Of a stretch of 27,609 nt of DNA, positions 20,051 to 27,609 are shown piece by piece. The position numbers and the translations under genes were made by a program. The notes beneath the pieces are model-generated. The model saw nothing but the letters and a program-made list of their open reading frames with translations, made no database searches and had not been told where the DNA came from. Location: assembly GCA_019155205.2 (NCBI GenBank), contig JAHNZQ020000308.1, positions 863,610-891,218 on the forward strand, in the 5' to 3' direction. Position 1 is the stretch's first letter; each line of letters opens with the position of its first letter. Source of the DNA: Gracilaria vermiculophylla. Taxonomy: Eukaryota; Rhodophyta; Florideophyceae; Gracilariales; Gracilariaceae.

Positions 20051-20186
20051 AGAGGAGTAGGTCGGGGGTGTTTTTCTTCCACTTCCGGATCACCTTAAGG
20101 AAGAATTCCACTGCTGGGGGTTGGTCGTTGCAAACCAGAAACACGGTTCTGCTGCGACTTATGCCAATCCTTTAGGAACTGTGACC

Positions 20187-20204
20187 TTCTAAGTCGGGAG
20201 ACCA
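20187..20204 (-). other. Primer binding site (copy B)
   Basis: Two bases inside the 5' LTR, the minus strand reads TGGTCTCCCGACTTAGAA. It would pair with a tRNA ending …UCGGGAGACCA, with a C at the position of conserved C61. The tRNA identity cannot be given without the genome's tRNA set. Confidence 0.65.
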
Positions 20205-20206
20205 GT

Positions 20207-20757
20207 TGTGGTACTGTCAGCCCTCCTCTCGAGGTAGTATAGCACAACGTCCGTTAGGAGTTTTTGTTGACTCCAAAGGCGCGTACTCCTAAAGTTTGTC
20301 TCCGGTATCCGCTGTCGCGAGCCGGGAGAATTCTAAGAGGGATCCGCGAACACCAAGTGGAGATGGAGGTTCATTGGGCGGACAATGCTCCTAAAGGCGT
20401 TGCTATGATGCAACCTGGGGATCGGCGGCTTAGAAACCTGCGTAGATAGACAAGAGACTCCAACCGGAAAAGTAGAAGAAGACTCAAGGGTGGTTGTCTT
20501 TACTTCCCCAGAGGTGGAGCTCGACCGGCTGATTTAGTATCAAGCCGGGAGCCCGCCTCGGCAGGTCTCGGTACTGTAGAAATTACCTGCATAAAATATC
20601 TAAAAAAATAATAATTCTACCGTACCTCAAGGATACTGTATCGCACGCCGGCGAGATTATGCACCACGTGGCCCAGCTAATAAATTAAGAACCCTCTTTA
20701 GAAATATTATACCTTAAGGCCAAACCACCCTATTTCCGTAGGAGCCACTGTACTACA
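20207..20757 (-). repeat. 5' LTR of copy B
   Basis: The 551 bases run from TGTGGTAC to GTACTACA on the plus strand and are the partner of 10241-10793. In element orientation the LTR contains TATAATATTT near its start and the palindrome CACGTG (20665-20670), a possible E-box/G-box shared with two other LTRs here. No transcription start can be placed. Confidence 0.95.
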
Positions 20758-20762
20758 AACTA
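20758..20762. repeat. Target site duplication AACTA, right of copy B
   Basis: Second copy of the 5-base duplication found at 10236-10240, directly after the LTR end. Confidence 0.92.
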
Positions 20763-22840
20763 TAAGAATAAAAGTGTGAAGATTTCAGGGAAACGACTTC
20801 AAGGCATCCGGTACAGCAATAACGACAACAAGTATCGAAGCGAAGAAGTTTCGAAACCTTTTGCGAAAACTTAAGCCTTTACCAACTACATTTCATGTAA
20901 CAATATCTACTGGGGAACGCAATTTGTATTGTCCAGGTCCCAGCTCTTGAACGCAGATATGGATGAATTGCGTGTAATACTGATGGAAATCGAGTATGTG
21001 TTCCAAGAGAAGTTTCCTGATGGTCTCCGTCTCGAGAGATGATGATCATAAGATTCGAACATCTCCTGATTCGTCTCCTCGACACAGTCAATCATACCGG
21101 TCGTCTTCGTCGTAAATGACAGCCGCAAACGATTACTTTGAGACGCTCTTTAATAGTGGAAACATCGGTCGAATTCAAAATCCTTGTGACTCTTCCCCAT
21201 TCTTCGTAAAAGAAGCGCATGATGCTTTCAAGGCCTGGTTGATAATCGAGCGTCAAGTTGCAATAAGAATTGAAATATTATCCCTATCGCCCGCAGCTAT
21301 GTGATATTCGAACGATGGGGATGTGCAAAACACTTTTCAAAACTGGATTTGAAGAAATGGTTTCACTAGATTAGAATGAAGGCGGAAAACATTGTATAAA
21401 TAGATTTTAGCATTACGTTCGGGCCATTTGAGTATATGGTTGTGTCCATGGGTGAACGCAATGTCCTTACAAACTTTTAGTTGTTAATGAACCGAGTCAT
21501 GCATGATTGCCTTAATGATTTCCTTGAAGTCTTTATTGGTAACTTAAATACATATAACGAAACCCGCGAGGAGCATTTAAAGAACATCCAAGCGGTCCGC
21601 ACAAGGTTCCGTGAGCATAGACTGATTTTTATCGTCAAAGATGTGCCACTTCGTGACGTGAGAAACGGAAATTTTGGAATTGAATGTAGATAGGTATGGA
21701 TCACAATTCAATCCTGCAAATGTGGAAGTTGTCTAGAACTAGCCATTTCCACAAACGCTGCCCGGACTTCAAAGATTCATAGGTCTTGTCCATTTTTCTC
21801 CACGTGATACCGAGAACTTCCCCAAAAGCCAAAGTCTTCTAAAAGCATTCAGGAAAAGCATATGAGCATCAAAGCTCCGCGCGATTAAGCCAATCTCATT
21901 TTTGAAGACATAAATTCTTCAGTAATATCAATATCTGATTTTAGACCTCCAATGTGGTCTGAGCCATTTTGTCTGTGTATTGATGCGTCACAAATGGCGG
22001 TGAAAGATGCATCAATGCAGCTCAATAGCAAGAGGAACGACCACATTTCTGCATTAATTGCAAGGAAACTGAAACGTTCGGAACAGAACTGTATTGCCTA
22101 TGATTGAGAAAAAATAGGTCTTATGTTTTAGCTGGGACGCTTTTGCTGCAATAATGAAGGTTAAACGCATGCTTTCTTCATAAGCATTCAAGTCGTGAAA
22201 TATTTTGGAACCAGAAACAATATGAACAGAAGGGAGGCTCCGTGGGTAGAAGTATTTTCATCGTGCAGTACTCGTGCTATTTGTCTGCAATCGAGAAGAA
22301 ATCATGTTCTTGTCGATACATTTTCTCGAATTTCGGACCATTTGTCTGTTACTAATATTTGCTCCTATCTAACAAATATTCATGGATTGCATGAAGTCCC
22401 TGGTGACTATTCATTGGATTCATAACTACGATCAATAGTTTTCAAGCGTGGAAGAAGGATCCCATCAAATCCGAAGGAGCGTAGGAAAATTGAATATCTG
22501 CTCTAATCATTTCGTTTAGGGGTTTAGAAGCTATTTAATCAAGAAAAAGTTGCATCCCGAAATCTTTCGGGAGGAACTTGCTTGAGCTAGCGCACTATTT
22601 AGAGACGAGTAGATATCTTACCGTTACTAAACATCTGGATCGCCTTACGAATTTTAATAGAAAACACATAACAAAGGATGCTTATCGATACTGCGATGCT
22701 TTTCTGACACAGTAACAGTAGAAAAATCATTGCAGACAGCAGTTGAATGTCCCGACGCTTTCCTCAGTTCTAAAAACACAATGGGGTACATTTGCGGCGA
22801 ATTTCATTGTTAGGCTCGCAAGGAACTCCTGGAATGAATA
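20763..22840 (+). pseudogene. Older gypsy relic, right part: RT, RNase H and start of integrase
   Basis: Heavily decayed plus-strand pol. The protease-RT linker frame of the left part continues here. The RT N-terminus starts near 20960 (FQEKFPDGL, then DDHKI after a one-base shift). The RT core at 21303-21700 shows FSKLDLKKWFH, FGPFEYMVVS, LMNRVMHDCLNDFLEV and the EEHLKNIQAV helix; the catalytic box is lost (FIGN where FLDD/YLDD is expected). RNase H lies near 21965-22345 (CIDASQMAV, ARKLKRSEQNC, VDTFSRI). Integrase zinc region: TVTKHLDRLT … DAYRYCDAFLT near 22617-22720, with the core start to about 22840, where it is cut off. It differs in family from copies A/B and from the relic to the right. 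Confidence 0.8.
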
Positions 22841-23224
22841 GGATTATATGTATGGAAAGTGGAATAAAACTTTACTTGAGTTGCTCCACTGCCTCTGTTG
22901 ATCGAGACCATAACGCTCTCATATGGACTTCAGGTTCTCCCTGCTGGAAAAATCTAGAATAAAGTTCTAAATAGTCCAGCACAGCAAGCTGAACTGAACA
23001 GCTTCCAGATTCTTCTAGAGACGTCGGTGGTCTATCTTTTGAAGTCAAACTAGATAGATAAAGTGTAACAGGCAAACAGTTCGAGACACATTTCCTCTCC
23101 CTGGACTATTGTCGTCCTTGTCAATCATATTGCTGTAACACTCCTGCTTGACGAATACATGCCTACCATTTCCAGTAACGCTTCCATCCTTGTCAACAAA
23201 CGATGTCTTATTTCACCACTCAGC
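22841..23224. other. Junction between two gypsy relics
   Basis: The plus-strand integrase signal fades near 22840. The minus-strand relic's chromodomain ends near 23225, with a possible short C-terminal tail and 3' untranslated part in between (minus-strand frame 23075-22872 has no recognised motif). I could not find an LTR end or a target duplication here. Confidence 0.4.
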
Positions 23225-24430
23225 AAGACTAGTGGGCTCTTTTTTCATAAGAGTCAGGAACTGATATTCTCTTCCTCTTTTCATGTGCTTCAGAATAGCC
23301 GGAATTTCATATTCTTCTCCTTCTTCTGTTTCTTTCGGTTCTGGAATGAACTAAACAGATGCACCTATATCAGCAGGTTGTTACTTGTGAGGTATCGTTT
23401 GGCTGACATAGACATTAAGATAGATCGTGATATGATCAGGAAGCTCAAGCTTCAAAGAGTTCTTTCCAGCTAACTTCACGATTCGGAAAGGCCCGAATCT
23501 TCTGGCACTTAGCATATCAGACTCTTGGGACTTTGCACAGGCATCCCTGAACGATGACCTGTTGAGCCAAACTTTTCCTTCAACTTCATATTAAAGATCC
23601 CGATGCTTCATAGAAGAATACGCACTTTGACCCGCTTTTCCAATTTTGTAAGAGTACTGTGTATCTCCAAGTGAATATTTCAGCTTTTTATTTAATTATT
23701 CCACATTTTGCACTGGTATATCTTTTCCAGAGGGCCTGTCCAGCGGAGACATCGGTGGTCATCCAAGTTCCAATTCAAACGGTGACATCCCGAGATCATC
23801 AATCACTGCAGGGTTCTTTGCAAACTCAGCTGCACGCGGCAGTGGATTCCAGTCATTCTGATAGTAAGAGCAATACCAACGTAGCTGGTTTTAAACAATT
23901 ATATTCATCATTTCAGTCGCTCCATTAGTCTGAGGAGAATTTTTCCTAAGCATTTTGAACCGAACTCCACAAAGTTTCATCAGATGACCCAGAAAAATGG
24001 ATGTGAACTTTGGATCTCTGTTTGATATTATGCTATCTGGCATTCCATGGTGCATAAAAATGTTTCAGAAGAAGGCATTCACAGTGTTTTCAGCTGTATT
24101 ACTGCTACTGTAACTTAAGAATGAGCTCTTCTGGTTAACCGGTCAACGCATGTTGTTATCGAATCAAACCCACTTATTGACTTTGGTAGTTACAGTAAAG
24201 TTTGCAGACAATGAGCCCCATCTTCTCTCTGGTAGTTCTAAAGAATCTGGGTTGGTTAACGTCTTTTGATTTGAGTCCTTAAAATACCGACCCCTCACGC
24301 ATCCCTGGACATACTTTTGAACATCTCGAATTTTGTGCCTCTAATAAAAAATGCTAAGTTTTGGAAGTGTCTTTCCAAACTTAAAGCGTTCACTTATTTT
24401 AAAATCATGTGCTATTTGCAACACAGGACT
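23225..24430 (-). pseudogene. pol: Integrase and chromodomain of the third relic
   Basis: The zinc region is near 24430-24270 (a His-rich start, then YVQGCVRG; the second Cys of the CxxC is lost). The catalytic core shows a DRDPKF-type motif with the second Asp near 24010-24030 (ISNRDPKFTSIFLGHLMKL) and NSPQTNGATEMMN with the Glu near 23910. GPFRIVKLAGKNSLKLELPDHI is a GPY/F module near 23450-23510. The C-terminal chromodomain at 23225-23345 reads EEYEIPAILKHMKRG then YQFLTLMK without stops. Stops elsewhere show it is inactive. Confidence 0.82.
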
Positions 24431-25900
24431 CGGAATGTCTTGATATTAGAAGCTTTCTATTGTAGAAGAGTCTTTCACCATCCTTTTTGAACATTTGGAG
24501 TATCTTTTTCAGTTTGCGTATTTGACTCTGACCATATGGCCATTCATCTCTCATGGTTTTCGCAACGGGACCAAAAAATTGTTCCATATCGTCTCGAGCT
24601 ATCACGTCTTCATGTTTGACAGGTGGCCCTTCAACGTCATTACATAATAAGGCACCGCCAATCTTTTTCAAAACATGAGGGAATCTATATAGAACATCTC
24701 CTAAGACATGTATTGTACTAGGTTCTAGGAGTTATAGAGAAGATTCCAAAGTTCTCAAGTGTTTCAAGCCATCTCGAGTGTTTTCTGCTCCGTTTCCGTT
24801 TCGGGAAGAAACTCTTTACCATTTAGTTGTCTGTAAAGATTTCGATCTGCGCCCCTTCCAAATAACATTTGAATTTAGTGAAGAATGACGTTTGCTCGGG
24901 TAGCTCTCCGTCATTAGCTATATACAAGGAACTTGCTGGGGATAACGTCTTTGAATAGAAGGCAATACCGTGGTCTCTTTCATTCCATTCAAATTGTATC
25001 ATAGCTGCACAAACAGGGGTCTATGAAGCATCAATATAGAATCTGGAGGGCTTTGACCTTTTTGGCGATACGAAAATGGGTGCATTTGTGATTGCTTCTC
25101 TTATATTCTTAAAGTCTGCGTCACATTTTTCATTTCATTTCTCGATAACTTTCTCTTTCTGTGTCAGGTTTGTCATTGGAGCAGGCACTTCTGAAAAATT
25201 TGGTATAAAAAGTCGAAATAATAGCAGTGGTCGCAGAAAACTTCGAACTTCAAATAAGGATTTCTGCTTTGGCCGAGTCTTGAGTACTTCGACCTTAGAT
25301 TGGTTGAATCTCTGACCATTCTTACCGACAATGGATCTTAGCCATTCGATCTCTATGTTCATAACCTCACAATTCCGTGGGAACACAAACAACTTTTTTT
25401 CTTTCAGTCGACAGAATACAGTTTCCACATGTTTCAAGTTACTTGATTCATCCTTATTGAAAATCAAAAGATCATCCGTATAGAAAACCAGAAAATCATC
25501 AATAAAACCGTAAAATATCTGGTTTATCATCGTATGATGAGTCCCAGGAGCATTACAAAGCACCATGGGCAAAAAAAAGATACTCAAATTGCCCATACTT
25601 TGTGTTGAACGCAGTCTTATCGATATCATCGAGCTTTATCCGAATTCAATGGCATCACGTCTGAAGATCTAACTTTGAGAAAATTTTTGATCCTCAAAGC
25701 CCACCAAACATCTCATCGGGTCTCAGAAGGGGAGCTTTATTTTTCTTAGTGAGTCGATTAAGCCCTTGACAGTCTACAGCTCCTCTTAATTTTCCGTTTT
25801 GTGACACTAAAAATAACAAAGCTCCATACGGTGATTTTCTTGGTCATATTTTCCCTGATATTAGCAACTTCTCTATATATTCTTTTGCCGTTCCTATCAC
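24431..25900 (-). pseudogene. pol: Reverse transcriptase and RNase H of the third relic
   Basis: The RT N-terminal part near 25890-25690 (YIEKLLISGKI, SPYGALLFLVSQNGKLRGAVD, FSKLDLQT) needs small frame corrections. The frame 25629-25135 then gives NQIFYGFIDDFLVFY, the catalytic box YTDD at 25471-25482, LKHVETVFCRLKEKKLFV and RPLLLFRLFIPNFSEVPAPM. RNase H follows (FYIDAS, MIQFEWNERDHGIAFYSKTL) to about 24700. A frame at 24671-24405 leads into integrase. The region is a pseudogene by its stops. Confidence 0.85.
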
Positions 25901-26790
25901 GACAAAGAGAGCTAGAATAATGAACGGCGTGGAGGCTTCCAGTCTTCTTTAACCTGGATCGCATGATCAACAGATCTCTTTGGTAGCAATCCAGACGATA
26001 ACAGTGTTTTGAATACCGACTCAAATTCTGCAAGCACTCACTCTAATTTGATATTCTTTTTGGCAATCGTTTCTTCTTCTTAATTCTCAACCTCCCAGAT
26101 CCCAAAATGAAACAATTCAACTTTCTACATGTTCTTTCTCATCATTTTTTCGAACTTCATAACACCTAGATTGGTTTCTTGAAGCTTTTCATCATTATTC
26201 TGAAACGCTGGAATGACATTTGGTGCAACTTTCCCAATTCTTTGTCCATAACCGATTCTTGCACTTCGGGCAACATGCCACAACATTTTCAATAAAACAT
26301 CATACCTGCAATTGGCAGCGATCTAATTAGACTTATATTTTTTGGGCTTCAAATCTTAAATTGCCATTGCGTATGACTTCCAATCCATCGTTTTTTGTGT
26401 TTTTTTGAGAGTGCTGAACTGTATTGTTTTCCTGACATTCTTCACAGATATTCTTGCTTCTATAACTAGCCAGAACCTCGCTGCTTACCACGTTAGTACT
26501 ACATTCATCATTTTATACTATTTCTACACTGAGTCCATTCATGGTACAACTCAGCACAAGTAAAGGTTCTATGGGTATAGATCCTTCCGTAAATATGTTG
26601 TCATAACGACTCCTAAGCATAACATTTGACTCCGCACTTGAGATATTGGGTGGATCACGGCCCTTTTCTCTTCTAAAGACCTTTACATCCTCCTTTACAT
26701 AATTGAACGCGCTATTTAAGCGGCTGATCACACTCTTTTCATGTCCGACCTGAGTGTTTACTATTCCTTTAGGTGGACGACTCATTCTTC
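25901..26790 (-). pseudogene. pol: Protease and protease-RT linker of the third relic
   Basis: The frame 26785-26513 ends in LLVLSCTMNGLSVEIV. After a stop it reads NDECSTNVVSSEVL, matching the DDGC-TN-type active-site region of some gypsy proteases. Further on, CRYDVLLKMLWHV near 26290 is the YD-ILGM-WH linker motif, the same motif that the plus-strand relic shows near 10168-10210. The N-terminal part of this frame (Pro/Lys-rich) has no recognised domain. The Asp-Asp-Gly core is worn, so activity is excluded. Confidence 0.6.
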
Positions 26791-27042
26791 CTGAAGAAGC
26801 GAGTCATGGTAAGAAATGCAGCTCGTTTTGGTGTTGCTTCTCCGAGCAATCTCCCTCTTCTCCTGGTTCTTCAAAATCTTGCATTCTCACGTACAGCATC
26901 CAGGCTTGTGACAAAGAAAAAGGCATTGTTTTACAAATATATCCTTTTGCTCAGCACTCATTTTTCGATGATTATTTTGTCTATGGACGTTTCAGATCTC
27001 CATGGTAACTGGTCCGGTCTAGAAACCTCTATTGAATCGGAA
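26791..27042 (-). other. Stretch between gag and protease of the third relic
   Basis: Expected place of nucleocapsid. No CCHC knuckle or other domain can be read. Open frames on the plus strand here (26754-27008, 26773-27273) are shadows. Confidence 0.35.
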
Positions 27043-27440
27043 TCAACGGTTAGAGAGGAATCGTGCACCATTAAAAGCTCCGTCAACGACTATCACAGTC
27101 TTGGCTGCTTTTTCAAAAATTGTTGGACTGGCTTTTCGAACTTTCAGGGGAATATGAGGCTTCAACTTTTCAGTGAATCTAGCCATCTTCTCGTAGTCAG
27201 TTATTCCTGGAATGTCGGTCACAATAGTTCGAAAATCAGACAAGTAGATAGCTTCACTGGTTCTCTGATTTAGCCAGTAGAGTCTGTTTTGTGCTTTCAC
27301 AATGCTGTCTCCGGGAAAAGGCTCGTTCACTATACAAACATTTAAGGCTTCCCATGTAGGCAGAGCCTTTTCTTCCAATAGACGCGTGAGCCACCTCTTC
27401 CCAGCGGTATCCGTCAAATAGACGAGGCAAAGTCGACTGC
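27043..27440 (-). pseudogene. gag: gag capsid domain of the third relic
   Basis: The readable frame runs from about 27440 (LVYLTDTAGKRWLTRLLEE) to a stop at 27043-27045. It has the layout of the retrotransposon gag domain: a YLTG.A..W-like start, then FRTIVTDIPGITDYEKMARFTEKLKPHI and VRKASPTIFEKAAK, matching the 'F..gL...i...v......t..ea...A' pattern. The N-terminal part of gag is not found upstream, so either a frame change or a deletion lies near 27440. Confidence 0.75.
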
Positions 27441-27554
27441 AGTACGTGATAGAGGTTATAGCTGGGAAAGGGAAAGTTGAATAAAGGATGGGGGAATGAA
27501 AGGAAGTTCGCCAGCTCTGGCTCGGAGTTTACTTGGAGGTGCTCAAGTCACAAC

Positions 27555-27561
27555 TTATATA
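27555..27561 (-). promoter_or_regulatory. TATA-box-like site upstream of the third relic's gag
   Basis: On the minus strand CTATATAAG lies about 115 bases before the readable gag start. It could be the LTR promoter of this relic. No LTR border is visible, so this is weak. Confidence 0.25.
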
Positions 27562-27609
27562 GTGCTACTTCGCCGCACCATCGCGCAACTCAGCTCGAAG
27601 CACACCCTA

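Larger units (their letters stand above)
10241..20757 (-). mobile_element. Copy B: full-length Ty3/gypsy chromovirus with antisense module
   Basis: The element is 10,517 bp with two LTRs of 553 and 551 bp, TG…CA ends, a primer binding site, gag and pol in one frame, an internal and a 3' polypurine tract, and a plus-strand antisense gene between pol and the 3' LTR. The flanking AACTA repeats prove a single insertion event. By eye the LTRs differ at about 35-40 of some 550 positions, so it is not a recent insertion. Gag-pol holds about nine in-frame stops besides the conserved UAG, and two indels, so it is non-autonomous. It sits inside an older gypsy relic. Confidence 0.96.
22841..27609 (-). 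mobile_element. Third chromovirus relic, minus strand
   Basis: Right to left, the domains come in the expected order: gag (27440-27043), protease (about 26620-26455), RT (about 25900-25135), RNase H (to about 24650), integrase (about 24430-23400) and chromodomain (23345-23225). Many stops and small indels mark it as old. Both termini are unplaced; the right one may lie beyond the window. Sequence and base composition (AT-rich) differ from copies A/B. Confidence 0.82.

Noticed and set aside
10794..20206. Frequent AGGTG, often as CCTNAGGTG, on the plus strand of copy B
   Set aside because: It occurs in coding parts of both strands and CACCT is also common; it follows composition and codon use, and no spacing or positional rule was found.
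23159..23473. 104-codon plus-strand frame
   Set aside because: It is the complement of the chromodomain end of the third relic.

Overview
The window is repeat DNA from a eukaryotic genome. It consists almost entirely of LTR retrotransposons of the Ty3/gypsy (Metaviridae) type, nested and facing opposite ways. I see no cellular gene, rRNA, tRNA or CRISPR array. There are no bacterial operon features, and the pol domain order (protease, reverse transcriptase, RNase H, integrase, chromodomain) is that of chromoviruses. The species cannot be named from this sequence.

Layout: (1) bases 1-153 are the terminal part of an LTR lying in minus orientation. (2) 154-8553 is copy A of a large chromovirus on the plus strand, cut at its 5' side inside gag and heavily decayed, with its 3' LTR at 8000-8553. 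(3) 8554-10240 is AT-rich DNA that becomes the left part of an older, plus-strand gypsy relic. (4) 10241-20757 is copy B of the same chromovirus family, on the minus strand and complete: two LTRs of about 550 bp, a primer binding site, gag, pol, polypurine tracts and a 5-bp target duplication AACTA. (5) 20763-22840 is the right half of the relic into which copy B jumped. (6) From about 22840 to the right edge is a third, different chromovirus relic on the minus strand.

Copies A and B share an unusual plan. Between the end of pol and the 3' LTR they carry a module of about 2.6 kb that encodes a protein of about 700 residues on the strand opposite to gag-pol. The two copies differ mostly at third codon positions in its best conserved part, which argues that this antisense gene was under protein-level selection. 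It has a conserved ATG, and an AATAAA follows the stop in both copies. The module is bracketed by two polypurine tracts with the same core, one just after the pol stop and one at the 3' LTR. This suggests that it was captured between an older tract and the LTR. I do not recognise the protein.

A second shared oddity is the gag-protease boundary. Both copies have an in-frame UAG inside the loop of a perfect 11-bp hairpin, within 40 identical bases, although the copies are clearly diverged elsewhere. Gag and pol are in one frame, so this looks like a recoding or readthrough site. In both copies gag-pol is broken by other stops and frameshifts, so neither is autonomous as it stands.
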